Assembly: GCA_905116865.2 (NCBI GenBank)
Contig: CAJHNH020000787.1
Coordinates: forward strand, 132,001-196,000
From: Candidula unifasciata
Lineage: Eukaryota > Mollusca > Gastropoda > Stylommatophora > Geomitridae
Direction: 5' to 3'
Length of the DNA stretch: 64,000 bases
The notes under the pieces are model-generated. The model saw only the letters and a program-made list of their open reading frames with translations, searched no databases and had not been told where the DNA came from. Positions 47,583 through 58,224 of the stretch are shown here, one piece after another; position 1 is the stretch's first letter; every line of letters starts with the position of its first letter. The position numbers and the translations under genes were made by a program.

Positions 47583-47940
47583 TGTTACAGACAGGTTCTA
47601 AGAATATCTTGGGTAAAGAAAAGAACAAATGCATCCATACTTCAAGAGCTGAATATTGAAGAGGGTTGGCTAGTAAAGACAATAAAACAAAGAAAATTGA
47701 AATATTTTGGTCACTTGAAACGTCATGGAGGTCTAGAGAGAACAATAATGGAGGGGTATATGCCTGGGAAGAGAGGAAGAGGAAGGCCAAGGAGAAGATG
47801 GGTGCAGGATGTGGCAGATGATCTCCAGATGGGTGTATCAGACGCAGGACATCTTGCTCATGATAGGAAGGTTTTCCGGAGGGTTGTTATGGCAGCGAGG
47901 TTCCGCGAGGGACATGCTACTGAATGAATGAATGAATGTA
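47583..47940 (+). mobile_element. RTE-like LINE 3' end, 5'-truncated
   Basis: Same C-terminal region as the minus copy at 19,564-19,900, almost base for base: RQVLRISW and KRTNASILQELNIEEGW sit in a second frame, then an open 76-codon stretch from 47,697 ending ..REGHATE, then (TGAA)n. AATGTAAT lies just upstream (about 47,570) and just after the tail (47,934), a possible duplication. Confidence 0.88.
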
Positions 47941-48010
47941 ATCACTTCTAACAGTCTAATCCCCGACGTACAAAATACTTAACATAGTAATACCACATTA
48001 AAAATGTTAG

Positions 48011-48530
48011 TAGTTAATCACTACCAGCAACATAAAAATATTCTTACACTAACTTATCTGGTAGTTAATCACTACAGTAACACAATAGCAATACTTTAAC
48101 TCTTCTTGTAGTTAATCACTAACGTAACACATGAGCAATATTTTAACTCTGCATGTAGTTAGTTGCAACGCATTTGTTTATCTAGTATCTAATCAATACC
48201 GTTACACAATAGCAACACATTACCCCTTCTACTAGTTAATCACTAACGTAATACAAAACAACACATTAACTCATCTTGTAGCTAATCACTATCGCTACAC
48301 AAAAGCAACACTTTAACGTATCTGGTTGTTAATCACTACCGTAACACAATAGCAACACTCAAACTCTTCTGACAGGTAATCACTACAGTAACACAATATC
48401 AACACGTTCACTCCTCTGAAAGTTAATCTCTACTGTAACACGATAATAACAATTAGTCTTCTGCTAGTAAATTACCAACATAACATATTAACAACAGTGT
48501 TACTATTCTCATATGTAATCACTTCGTTTA
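48011..48530 (+). repeat. ~47-bp minisatellite, about 11 degenerate units
   Basis: The motif TAGTTAATCACTA(C) recurs at about 48,011, 48,062, 48,109, 48,156, 48,233, 48,279, 48,325, 48,373, 48,419, 48,465 and 48,512, mostly 46-48 bp apart. Each unit continues GTAACACAATAGCAACAC and TTTAACTCTTCT. Units differ by several substitutions and small indels. Confidence 0.88.
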
Positions 48531-48939
48531 TTTTGTCTAGTTGTTCCTTTGTGTTATGTCATTCTATGTTGACCTGTGCTTTGTCTGATCTAATCGTGGT
48601 GCTCTGTGACAAAGGGAAACGGGTTTCTTCGCTGTTGCGATTACGTTTTCACTATTACTGTTATCTGTTCATGTGATCACTTCACTGAATGGTCATGTAT
48701 GATCGCAAGTAAAGCTTTCAGGTCTGAAATTTGTACCTAACGTAAATGAGTATCTCTATCTAAAACCAGGCAGCTGCACCTGTACATCTGTCACTACTAA
48801 ACAACCCAATATATGTGACTGTATTTACGCATAGTTTTCTGTAAACGATGTGTGTACATTATAGGTTTTAGACAGGACATAGTAAAACACACAACAGCCC
48901 ACATGACTTATATAAAGAGTGTGTATTTAGCCCCTGTCG

Positions 48940-49195
48940 GTGTAGTGTCAGACAGCAGTTTTAGTTACAACACGTTATCACCTCTGTTATTTTGACAAAG
49001 CTTGTGCTCCAAACAGCAGTTTGTAGTTAAAACATTTTATCGTTGTTGTTTTCGTGTGTTCAAGTGTGCTTCAGCAGTTTTAAGCACACCAATTTATTGG
49101 TGATGTTCTGTTGACATTGTGTACATGTCTGCTTTAGACTGCAATTATAGTTGCCGCAATTCATTGAGCTCTTCTCTAGTGTGCACTTGTGATGC
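48940..49195 (+). repeat. ~63-bp degenerate tandem, about four units
   Basis: CAGCAGTTTTAGTTACAACA, CAGCAGTTTGTAGTTAAAAC, CAGCAGTTTTAAGCACACC and ACTGCAATTATAGTTGCCGC recur at about 62-66 bp spacing, each followed by ATTTATC/ATTCATTG-like and TGTGCTT/TGTGCAC blocks. Confidence 0.55.
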
Positions 49196-49207
49196 AGTTA
49201 TAATTTT

Positions 49208-49595
49208 AATTTCTTCTTCTGCCTTCTATCCCCCAATGAGACATATGCTCTAAGCCAGATAACTCCGAGTCTTTCTATCCTTCGCTGATACATGCAGCTC
49301 TTCTCGTGTCCTCTCTATATTTTAACTTCACTCTCTAGCTTTCTCCTCCCTTCTGCGTATTTGTTTTCCTTTATTTCTATGCTTCTGTAGGCTAGAGTGC
49401 AACGATATTCTAGTTATATTGTTCTAAGGTTTTCTCAAAGTGTGTCTTATCTAATGCCAGCCTCATTTCTTCACCAATTGGACCACTAGAATGCCTTTAT
49501 TTCTATCCCAAAGATCTACATTAGAGATTCTCTCCTAACATTTAATTTCTTATATTTTGCATTTGAACCAATTAATAAATTAGTGATTAGTAGGG
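49208..49595 (-). mobile_element. decayed LINE 3' end, same family as 21.8 kb
   Basis: Starts TTCTTCTTCTGCC and CTATCCCCCAATG, as at 21,841-21,871, and follows the 21.8-kb copy to about 22,230 with many substitutions and small indels. Confidence 0.82.
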
Positions 49596-50640
49596 AGTAG
49601 GTATCACATCACTCCAGATGTCGCATGACCAGCAGAACGCCCCTTTGCTTTTGTGCCTGTCCTCATCTAGTACACCCCTATGTATATGATCCTATTTAAA
49701 AAATGGACTCTTCTGCTATAAGTATATGGTCTTTCTTGGATAAGTATGGGTCAATAGGTCAGAAAGAGTACCCAGTTCAATCCGAATTCTATTGGAAGTT
49801 ATTTATATTTAAATTCATTAAAAGGCAAGTGATTTCAAGGAGTAGCGAAGCCTGAGTCCGTAGCCAAACTACCGCTGTTCTCGCGGAAGGCATTGTTGTT
49901 AGTTCGGGCGAGTTTGAGATTTGTGTGTAATTTTCTCCTCAGCTTTCTGAGACAGCGGACCGCAGAACTCTTCGTTAAGTCATCTTGCTGCTATATCAGT
50001 ATTAAAAAGTTCTTTTTACTTCGTAATTTTCAAAGAGGCTGAGACATAAAAGAAGGAGCTGATGTTGAAATCACACCAAAAGAGTTCCACCCAAAGTGCT
50101 GCATCCTTTAGTCCTAATTATGTCTGAGTATAGGTACCCCGACCCACCAGGTACCATAATTAACTTTTAGATATCCTGAAACGGATGTGACATGTTAAGT
50201 TACACCCTGTGAAGTCAACTATAGACTTACTTCAGCATGCAGCAGCTGTGTTAGCAGCTCGACTGAGCACCACATATCCACCACCTACCAGAGTGCCTTG
50301 AGTGATGAACTTTGTTTGGAAATGAAAGAGGTAATACACACACAAGACATTTTAAAACAATATAATAACAAGTTTACTGGTATGTTAATGGTTTATGACA
50401 CGGATTATGTCATTGTAATATTTCTTCTGTAATAGTTCTGTTCGGTAAGTTTTAATTATTTTTTCTCTCTGTTTATCATGCTCTTCCCAGTGGATATTTC
50501 ATTTTCTACATTAGTCAATAATCACTATCACATATCATGCAGATTAGTGTTACAACATTCTCTCATTATTTCATAAGATCACAAGAATTGAGGATCAGAA
50601 CTTTCTTATCTGTAATTATCCAGATAAAGGTAAAATGGGA
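49596..50640. other. no gene recognised
   Basis: Mixed AT-rich sequence. A short TTCTCCTCAGCTTTCTGAG segment near 49,933 resembles part of the tRNA-like unit at 40.3 kb. Confidence 0.4.
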
Positions 50641-50644
50641 ATCA

Positions 50645-50896
50645 TCATCATTATTATCCTTTTCCACTTCTACCGTTAAAGCGTTGTATGGAGGAACAGT
50701 TTGCGATTCCCTGTTTGATGAGCAAGTAATGGCTATTGCCATTAGGTGTCGATAGAGAGGCGCTTTAGTGTCATCTATTCATCTTCTCCTATGGCGATTT
50801 CTTGCTTTCACTTCAGATCTTTTCATGTGTAGCGCGTGGGTAGGTAATTGTTTTGGAAGCATTCGTACTACATGACTAATGTTATATTCCTCCTAC
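50645..50896 (-). mobile_element. possible LINE C-terminal relic, interrupted by the next insertion
   Basis: Minus strand near 50,875 reads ISHVVRMLPKQLPTHAL, similar to the GHVVRM segment of LINE C-termini, and the 3' end has GATGATGAT-like sequence. Assignment is weak. Confidence 0.35.
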
Positions 50897-50908
50897 GCCA
50901 AGCACCGT

Positions 50909-51750
50909 TACATGGATAAGATCACTGTAGAAGCAAACCCAGACGTGTATGCTATAAACGAATTACTTTTTGCTGATGATCAAAGCATACTGTATCAAAA
51001 TGACTATGATCTACAGGAACATCTGACTACTCTCAACAACAGCTGTTTACAACATAATATGAGAATCAGTACAGAAAAAACAGAAGTTATGAAGATCAGC
51101 AGAACACACAGGCCACTGAATATAAATGTTGGAAGTGCCAAAATCAAGCAAACCAAAGAGTTCAAATACTTGGGCAGTATATTTACAGAGGATGGAAAAA
51201 TGGACAGAGAGATAGAAACAAGAATACAGAAAGCAAATGCTGTCACATACCAACTATCACCTCTGCTTAAACATCCAGATATAACCATGAAGACCAAAAG
51301 ACAATTGATAAACACCATCTTCATTCCAACACTCTGCTACCAGTGCCAGACATGGACAATCAACAAGACCCATGAAAGAAAAATAGAAGCCTGTGAAATG
51401 AAATGTCTAAGAAAAGCAGCGAATAAGATCAGACTAGACAGGATAAAGAATATAGACATTAGAAACACTGTCAAAACTACACCATGTTTAGACTACATAG
51501 AACATCAAAGAATGAAATGGTTTGGACATCTAACCAGGATGAAAAATGATCAAATAACATCACAAATTTTCAACCAAAGAAGCTCAGGGTATTAGGCAAG
51601 AGGAAGACAAAGGAAACGGTGGATTGACGGGGTCTCCGAAACCTGTCAAAAGCATGGCCTCAGAACATCAGATGCTGCCCGCCTTGCTTATGACAGGAAC
51701 TTGCATCTCCCCACAACGCTTAGCGGCATACGTGGAAGGAAAAAGTAAAG
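50909..51750 (+). pseudogene. LINE RT palm (FADD) to C-terminus, nearly open frame
   Basis: One frame from the insertion point to a TAG at 51,593-51,595, then continuing. Landmarks: INELLFADDQSILYQN (catalytic FADD), TEKTEVMKI, FKYLGSIFTEDGKMDREIET, LINTIFIPTLCYQCQTWTIN, KIEACEMKCLRKA, RMKWFGHLTRM, then after the stop ARGRQRKRWIDGVSE and ARLAYDRNL. This matches the RT-to-C-terminus order of invertebrate RTE-like LINEs. The first ATG of the longer open frame lies in the target site and not in the element. EN, fingers and the upstream palm are missing, so it has no activity. Confidence 0.9.
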
Positions 51751-51762
51751 TAAAGTAAGTAA
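50909..51762 (+). mobile_element. recent 5'-truncated LINE insertion with perfect 12-bp TSD
   Basis: GCCAAGCACCGT is found at 50,897-50,908 and 51,763-51,774 and brackets an RT-derived segment that ends in an AAAGTAAAGTAAAGTAAG tail. The element starts inside the RT palm and retains the C-terminus. Confidence 0.93.
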
Positions 51763-51777
51763 GCCAAGCACCGTAAT

Positions 51778-51990
51778 TAAAAAAAAAAAAAAAATAACAG
51801 GCTAATGTTTAATCAAGCCGGGAAAATTTGTCAATGCTTACAGTCAATCCATGTGTTTGTTTTTATCTAAGTATGTTAATTTATATATAATCTATATCTA
51901 TATAACAGACAAACTCTAAGAACATAGCCACAAAGATATTGGCACACATTCTGATGACTTCAGAAATACCAGGATTATTATTATAAATTG
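51778..51990. other. AT-rich spacer
   Basis: Nothing identified. Confidence 0.5.
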
Positions 51991-51991
51991 G

Positions 51992-52205
51992 GAGTTGCCG
52001 TGGCGGAGCAGCTAGACGCTCGCCGCGGATTGGAGGCTTGTGGGTTTGCTCCCTTGCGGTGCTAGACTATTGTCAAACATGACTTTGGCTCCCGCGTCAA
52101 CCCAGCCTTGTGTGGGTACCTTGGGCCGATTAGTCTATAAAATATACGTCTAGCCTTATACGCCCTATACACCTAAAGGTGTGAAAATTGGTCCTTTACT
52201 TTACT
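51992..52205 (+). mobile_element. SINE-A copy, diverged
   Basis: Head GTGGCGGAGCAGCTAGACGC with box B-like GTGGGTTTGCTCCC, then ACCCAGCCTTGTGTGGGTACC and TATAAAATATACGTCTAGCC and a CTTTACTTTACT tail. Part of the body (GCTGACCACATTACC block) is deleted. Confidence 0.78.
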
Positions 52206-53270
52206 ACTTTAAAAAATTACAAAAGAAAAATAAACATTCATGTAGGAAATACATAAAAATGGGTGGGTACTAACAGGGAGATTGAATTGTACTTGAAAAA
52301 TACATGCCACTTAGTGATACAATAATATGTTTTTCCACTAGCTAATTCCTGTAAGTGGAAATGTCAGCTGTGGATATATATAAATTGTTCTCTAGCTATA
52401 TTGAATGACATCTTATTGCTATTTACATTAGCTGTTAACCAACGCTTCAGCGTAATTTTGGCTTACTTGTATCATTGCCACTAAAATCACCCGCGAGTAT
52501 GGTTCTTCTCACGTTTTTTCCTCACCTGATTGGTCGTTCATTCATGTTTCTTGACCTTTCACACACGCTAGTCTAAGTTACAGGGAAGTGACGTTGTGTT
52601 GTCTTCGAGGCTATCACCGACGACATCCCGTCTTCTATTGTATACGATGTACAATGTCGCCGCTTTTAACAAACCCACAACATCTGCAACTGGGCATAAC
52701 TCCACCACCCCCTACCCACAGCCTCAGCCTACGTCCCACGACAGAGTGCATTCTACGTGGTTACCGAATTGTCAACATTTTGTAGTCAGCTCTAAAAAAA
52801 AAAAAAAAAAACGTCTTGCTGCAAAAAAAGTACCTCTACTCTCCTTGTCACTAGTCAACACTGACAGCTGAAGTAAATGCATGTCCTACTTTAATTCTGA
52901 CAAAGCTTTAAAAAAGCTATAAAATAAGCAATCTCGCTGGGCGCTCACATCAACCACTTCACGACGCGCTGTATAACCGGGTCAGAGCATCGAACACACC
53001 ACAACGTGACACCCCTCTAACTTATATTAGCGCATGTAAAAGGCCAATCATGGTTTGGTTTGGGACCAAAAACGAGACAAATTCTGCTTTTCTCATTAAC
53101 CTTATTCCTCACTCTCACAGGCTGCTCCACCACCATACACATGTGACTGCCACCTAAACTGCCCAGCACATCCATTAAGATTGTAGCACCCATGGTGTGA
53201 AAAACCAAAACGCAATCGCGGTTCCTACTTTAGTCAGAATTAATTGTAGTCAACCTGTTCTTTTTTTCTC
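52206..53270. other. no gene recognised
   Basis: Mixed sequence, short open frames, poly-A at 52,795-52,811. No recognisable domain. Confidence 0.5.
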
Positions 53271-53273
53271 TCT

Positions 53274-53320
53274 ACCCCCCCCCCCCCCCCCCCTCCCCCA
53301 CGCGCCCCCTCCCCCATGTT
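53274..53320. repeat. C-rich tract with a long C run
   Basis: About 19 consecutive C followed by CCCCC-rich sequence. The length may be unreliable in the assembly. Confidence 0.9.
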
Positions 53321-53394
53321 TTTTTCACAATGTCAATTGAAAGAGCTGAGAGCAGTGAAACTGATCATATCCAATAAACTAAAATTAAAAAAAA

Positions 53395-53480
53395 AAATTT
53401 TTGGGAGAGGGCTCGAACCCAAGACAAATTAGTAACCACTACACTATGCAGTGGACGATCGCCATATTTATAAGCTCGAG
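53395..53480 (-). mobile_element. tRNA-like SINE head
   Basis: Reverse strand: GCATAGTGTAGTGGTTACTA (box A, close to a Val/Asp/Glu-type tRNA) and TTGGGTTCGAGCCCTC (box B). The acceptor stem does not close and an A-rich tail follows. A SINE head or tRNA pseudogene, not an intact tRNA. Confidence 0.6.
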
Positions 53481-53705
53481 AAATACAGTGACCTCGAGGC
53501 AGATCTGCATAGAGACGAAGCGTACGCAGTAAGAATCTTCGCCGTCGCGGTAGGCGCAAGAGGTCTTACCTCCAATTCTGTGTACAAAGTGATTGAGCAT
53601 TTGGGTATCTGGTCCGGGTATCTAGTGGAAAAGAAGTCTTATCCCGAAAAATCCATCGTGTCTGAATTGCCTGCAAGTGTCCCTATGCCATTTGCCAACA
53701 CAGTG
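53460..53705 (+). pseudogene. remnant of an RT-associated C-terminal domain
   Basis: An 85-codon frame reads HIYKLEKYSDLEADLHR then VRIFAVAVGARGLTSNSVYK and HLGIWSG. The pattern RKxKYxDL...FAxEVGxRGFxxxSV is found downstream of the RT in several invertebrate LINE-type proteins. Only this ~60-residue piece remains; the sequence after YPEKS no longer matches. It directly precedes a family E repeat. Confidence 0.6.
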
Positions 53706-53713
53706 TAAAATGT

Positions 53714-54020
53714 GTCCGATAAACCAACCGCCAGCTTGCCACATGGTCGTCGAGGTACGCCGACTGATCTAATAGGCTACAGCAGCGATTATAAATAAAC
53801 TTAGAATCTCACAGTACCTGTTGGATAGTAAATAATTTCGTCTTGTCCCTGTCAGAGAACATCCGGTAATACGTGAAGCAGGAGCAGATCAAACCTGAGC
53901 TTCATGAACTCAGGTGGGCCCACCCTCTGAAATTGTCTAGGAGCTCGTGTGCCAAAACAATTGTGGACGGAGAATCACCTCTACTGATGATTGGTAGACT
54001 CTTGCTGTACATGCTCCTAT
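53714..54020 (+). repeat. ~300-bp repeat, family E copy 2
   Basis: Aligns to 20,815-21,115. Position right after the RT-associated remnant suggests a retroelement 3' region. Confidence 0.65.
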
Positions 54021-54590
54021 GTTGAGTTTTTCTTTTTGAAATCACGTGACCTACTCTGAAATAGTAACGCCGGTATTTAACCATTTTGCAGACAGACCTT
54101 GTCTTGTCTGTTATATAGGCTGAAAATTCTGGTTTTTCGACCATCTCCAGATTTTACTTTTTTTTTTTTTTTTATTCTAGTAATTGACCATTGTGTGCAA
54201 ATCCGTTTAACAGATCTCGAGTTTTTTTTTTCTTCTTTCAAGCAGGCACTTTGTTTATATCCTTTCAGCTAAAAGAAAACGTCAGTCTAAGTAAGGTGAC
54301 AGCGAAAAATAGTTTTGAGAAACTAATTTCTTAAACGGACCGAAGATACTCGTTGATACTGAAGGGATATAAGTCGGTGTCAATCTTTAGTGATTGTGGC
54401 GTTGACTAAAAAAAATGCTTAGAGACCTTGGCCGCCAAAGGCATTGTTACATATTTCAGCCAAAAAAGCATCTGCAAATTTTACATTTTCAGTGGCCACC
54501 ATTGGGGAGGAGTTATTGTTAGACTGAAAATTATACAGATAGTGGTTGTTTGTCTTTCTCAAGTAATGATGACCACTCTGCAATGCTATA
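54021..54590. other. no gene recognised
   Basis: AT-rich with poly-T at 54,158-54,173. Confidence 0.5.
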
Positions 54591-54599
54591 TCTCGTCTT

Positions 54600-54792
54600 C
54601 CCCTTGTGGGATGCAGTTTTCAATTATTTTAAAGTCCCACTTTGTCTTTTGCTGGGGTCCCTAAGTATAGTATAGCCCGGTATGAAATATGGCCAAACGG
54701 CTAAACGGTGTTTTCGAGAACTCTCCATGGGTGATCCTCATCGCATTGGGACACTTTGTATCACCGGGTGTTGAACGGTTCGAAATATTTTC
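54600..54792 (+). repeat. interspersed repeat family C, copy 3
   Basis: TTTTGCTGGGGTCCCTAAG, GAAATATGGCCAAACGG, TCTCCATGGGTGATCCTCAT and TTTGTATCACCGGGTGTT follow the family C order. It stops before the TGTCCTGGTGGG end. Confidence 0.7.
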
Positions 54793-54899
54793 TTGTATTT
54801 CACTTTGTAGTTTCAAATGTTCCTTCTTTAGGAGAGGGATACAAATTGTTATGTTTCTCGCTATAGGACAAATGGCGCTATACCCGACCTTAGGGCGCA

Positions 54900-55500
54900 G
54901 TGCATGTTAGATTCTGACGCTAGCTGCTAATGCCATAATTAGTTCTGTTAGTATTTCGTCACAACCAGGTGATCTTCCTGACTTCAGACTGTGTATTGCT
55001 GATCTTGCATTATCTAGTAAAGGTTCAGGCTCTATCTCGTCACTCTGGTATTCCTTGTCATATCTTCATACATTTCTATACAGTATTATTTCTATAGTTT
55101 TAATGTGTCTTTGGTTTCTGTAAATGTGCTACCGTTTTTTTTTTATGGTCCCTATTCGACTTTTAAAGCGTTAATTTTTGTAAACATGTCTCAGCCCTTT
55201 TCTTGCACCAGAAGTTGTTCTAATATATTGTACATGTTAATTAAAAACTCTTTCTTGTCTTATATGATGGTTCTTCTCCTTTCTCTCGTGTGGTTCCAAT
55301 ATGCAAGGCTATTTGACTCAGTCCCTTTTTTGTTTTACATTTCTTGATTCTTCTACTAACTTAAATGTTTCTTCTGTGATGAAAATCTGCTTTTTTTTCT
55401 TGTGTCGTTTTTTTATATTTCCTTGTGGAATCATATTTATGGCTGATCAGATGATGTGTTTGGCTTCAGTGGCTAACTCTTAGGTGTCACGTTCTCCTGA
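54900..55500 (-). mobile_element. LINE relic: EN-RT linker and RT entry motif
   Basis: Minus strand reads KKKKQIFITEETFKLVEESR near 55,400 (linker W.T.EIL.L.EERR), and near 55,030-54,925 EPLLDNARSAIHSLKSGRSP followed by GCDEILTELIMALAAS, which is the RT entry 'LK.GKSPGxDEI..E' block. Sequence between is frameshifted. The rest of the RT is absent. Confidence 0.7.
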
Positions 55501-56095
55501 ACCGCCATTAGTGGCGCGAATTAGCTTTTAAGCCTAATGTTGTATTCACTAGTCATATTACTTAAATTAAAACGCACTGGCTTTGTCCCATAACAAAACT
55601 GTATCAAATTTTATTTCAAAATCTGCACCGACAGATTGATGATCAGTGTCAAAGTCAGCTCTAGTGAGTGTCTTTGCAAATGTTATATATGTCCTTGACT
55701 TTTTTCAAAATATTCAAGTAAACTCAGTTCGGTGCCTGCAATTCCTGTTGGTGAGGTACTGACGTAGAGCCTTCGTGGGTGCTGTTTAAACACATTAGTG
55801 TGATAATAAAACTGGATCGCAAATTATTCCTTCCCACGCCGCTCAACGATAGGAATGACGTATACACACTGGAACCTACCAATCAAATACCTTTCTTAAA
55901 TGTTTGTGTATTCTAGACAGGGCAATAAGGTCTACTGTGTACGTAAATTGTTGCTGTGATTGTTATTTGACATTTGCCTCGTTAATATAAATTTCTGTAA
56001 CCTATGGTGCCATTTCAATGGGTTGAAATGAATTCTGTCCGTATTCCATAGTCGTGGATTTCAAGCTGTACGATAGACATGGCCAATGAGACACC
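55501..56095. other. no gene recognised
   Basis: AT-rich spacer. Confidence 0.5.
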
Positions 56096-56104
56096 TTTTT
56101 TTGG

Positions 56105-56215
56105 GGGTGCCGAGTTGACCATGTATCTTAGTGCACTTGTATTCATGGCGAGGCGCAGACGCCGTCTGGAGGTGACAGGTTCAATTCCCGGCACGGTAAC
56201 TATAGCTTTCGATTT
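56105..56215 (+). mobile_element. Leu-tRNA-like SINE head or tRNA pseudogene
   Basis: TGCCGAGTTGACCATGTATC opens the unit, GACGCCGTCTGGAGGTGAC gives a variable-arm-like part, and AGGTTCAATTCCCGGCA gives a box B with a closing GGCA that can pair with TGCC at the start. Length and spacing fit a Leu-type tRNA fold with a broken D-arm. Confidence 0.5.
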
Positions 56216-56449
56216 TTATGTTGTCTAGTGTGTTCTTCTATCTTTCTACTTCTTTCTATGAGTGCCGTTCACAATACTTTCTGTTACTTGATTAATTCAA
56301 CGGCAAAAGTGCTTTATGATGATGATGATGATAATGAAGATCGTAAATTCCATATCGTTTCTCAACAATGTGTTACCAATGTCAAAACTAACGATGCATG
56401 AAAATAAATCCTAATCATAGTGGTCCCCATGTGGATGCAATTTCTCGTT

Positions 56450-56640
56450 ATTTTAAGCCCTACCCTGGCTTTTGCCGGGGGCCCTAAATATAGTCTGACC
56501 TGAAATATGGCATCAACCCCTGAACGGGGTTTTCTTGACCTCTCCACGGGTGATCCTCATCCGCATGGTGACACTGTGTGTCACCTGCTGTTTATCGATT
56601 GCGTGATGTCCTGGTGGGGTACAATTCACTTACTAACTTA
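56450..56640 (+). repeat. interspersed repeat family C, copy 4
   Basis: Best preserved copy: TTTTGCCGGGGGCCCTAAAT, AAATATGGCATCAACCCC, CCTCTCCACGGGTGATCC, TGTGTCACC.GCTGTTTATCG and GATGTCCTGGTGGGG. Confidence 0.75.
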
Positions 56641-56980
56641 CTATGTGTGAAATGTTATGTTTCAGAAAAGCAGTCAGCATAATACGATTAGGCAATAAAA
56701 GAAACAAAGATATCACTAGAATGGGGAGAAGAACACCTGTAAATATATTTAAAGAACAGCAAAGAATGAATTGTTTGGCTACATAGTCAGCCTTATCTGG
56801 TTCAAGAGCATACAATATAACAATGGAAACGTAAAAAAGCAGAGGAAGGCCCCAAAAAGAGTGGAATAAACATAGTCAACAACTTCTGAAACTCAACAAT
56901 ATCGCGATGCAGCACGCACTATTCCGGAAACGGATCTTTAGTAGTGCCTGCGATGCCTTACAACACTAGACAGAAAATGA
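56641..56980 (+). mobile_element. LINE ORF2 C-terminal relic
   Basis: Plus strand reads CEMLCFRKAVSIIRLGNKRN, RMGRRTPVNIFKEQQRMNWF and GYIVSLIW, then in a second frame KRKKAEEGPKKSG and further on a QHALFRKRIFS-like piece. This parallels EACEMKCLRKA..RMKWFGHLTRM in the 51.4-kb copy. It is followed by a GATA-rich tail near 56,983-57,010. Confidence 0.65.
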
Positions 56981-56999
56981 CAATAGATAGATATATAGA

Positions 57000-57640
57000 A
57001 TAGACATATATTTTTCGATACATAATTCTTTTAAATTCTCTCCTCTCACGTTTCTGTCTCCTATGCGAAATTGGTCTCTGATATTTTCCTCAACCTCTTT
57101 TTTTATCCCCATCAATTTTCGCTTTGTTATGCGCCATGATTATAGTAATGTCTCGTTTTAATTTTGCTTTTCTAATGGTTCTTCTAAAACGCTATACGCA
57201 TTTGGAATTCCGCCTGTCTATGATGCAGATGGTGGGGCATCCATTTGAATAACTGTGGTACCTTGCTTTAGTCTGAGATTGAGAATTCGGTCGCTGTTCT
57301 GACTGTATCCAATGAGTGCTGACGAAACCCATTTGTAATCGGAAAACGAATCACCGCTCAAACATCTCTTTTCATTTCCTGAGTAAACAAGTGTATCTCC
57401 TGTATGGGTCACAAAGTTGTCTTAACCCGCCAATCTATGTTCAGAAATTTTTTAAAGATCTGCATTGTTTCTTTTAAGTTCTCTTCCAGCGGTGGAAAGT
57501 TTTCTCTAATGAAAGCTCATAACAGTTTTATTCCTAGTGTTAAAGCTTGCTATAACCCGGTGACAGTTTTGCGTTGTAGAATTGTCAGGCTTAAGGCAGT
57601 CATCACAAGTATTGTTACCTGCTCCCTTATCGTTCTCTTA
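57000..57640 (-). mobile_element. LINE endonuclease (EN) domain relic
   Basis: Minus strand, in frames broken by a few stops: KLSTAGRELKRNNADL..ISEHRLAG near 57,500-57,430, THTGDTLVYSGNEKR, then ALIGYSQNSDRILNLRLKQG with TVIQMDAPPS (normally TVIQVYAPT), and RIGDRNVRGENLKEL near 57,060. These are the apurinic-like endonuclease blocks of RTE-type ORF2. It is the only EN fragment seen in the window. Confidence 0.75.
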
Positions 57641-58220
57641 TTCAGGTATATTTTGTGATTTGTCTGTCTGGGAGCCTCACCATCAGATCTTTCAGTTCGT
57701 TTTTATTTTTTTTATTTTTTTTTTCCATGATAAGTATCTTGGATACATAATAATGTGGTAGTTTTCCCTTGCTTGCCATATCCAAATGGCTTTAGAGTGT
57801 CTTCAATCTTTGCCAACATATTAGATTACCAAGAGGAAGAGAATCGGAGCTTCTGAATTCAACTGCTATGGAAATAATCTCACAATATAATAGACAAAGA
57901 AGAGAAGAAACTCTGATATTCTAACAAATCTGAACATCACAGATTTGCTAATAAACAGCATCTTGCATCGGGAGCCGCAATATTGTGTCCATATAAAGCG
58001 CCCTGGCGGAATGAGGGAAAATAATAGCAGAAGGCATGGTAGCAGGAGAGATGGGTAGGGGCTGATCATCACGAAGATGGGCACAGCGTATGGGTGACAT
58101 CTTGGATATGGAATTGGAGGAGGCGGGAGAGCTGGCGAGAGAAGGAGTTTCTTTCACTAGGACCGCGATGAGAGCCACCTTCTGCAAATGACCTCCTACA
58201 TGACTCATATACCAATATGG
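57641..58220. other. no gene recognised
   Basis: AT-rich. Minus frames at 57,866-58,208 overlap each other and have no recognisable domain. Confidence 0.5.
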
Positions 58221-58224
58221 TTAT

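Noticed and set aside
48011..48530. CRISPR array reading of the regularly spaced units
   Set aside because: The whole unit, not just a short repeat, is similar between neighbours, and units vary in length. It is a minisatellite.
51740..51762. LINE tail as the partner of the SINE-A tail
   Set aside because: The LINE tail reads AAGTA-type on its sense strand while the SINE tail reads CTTTA-type on its own sense strand. They are reverse complements, so they do not share a 3' end.
53395..53480. functional Val/Asp-type tRNA gene
   Set aside because: Box A and B are good but the acceptor stem is not closed and an A-rich tail follows.
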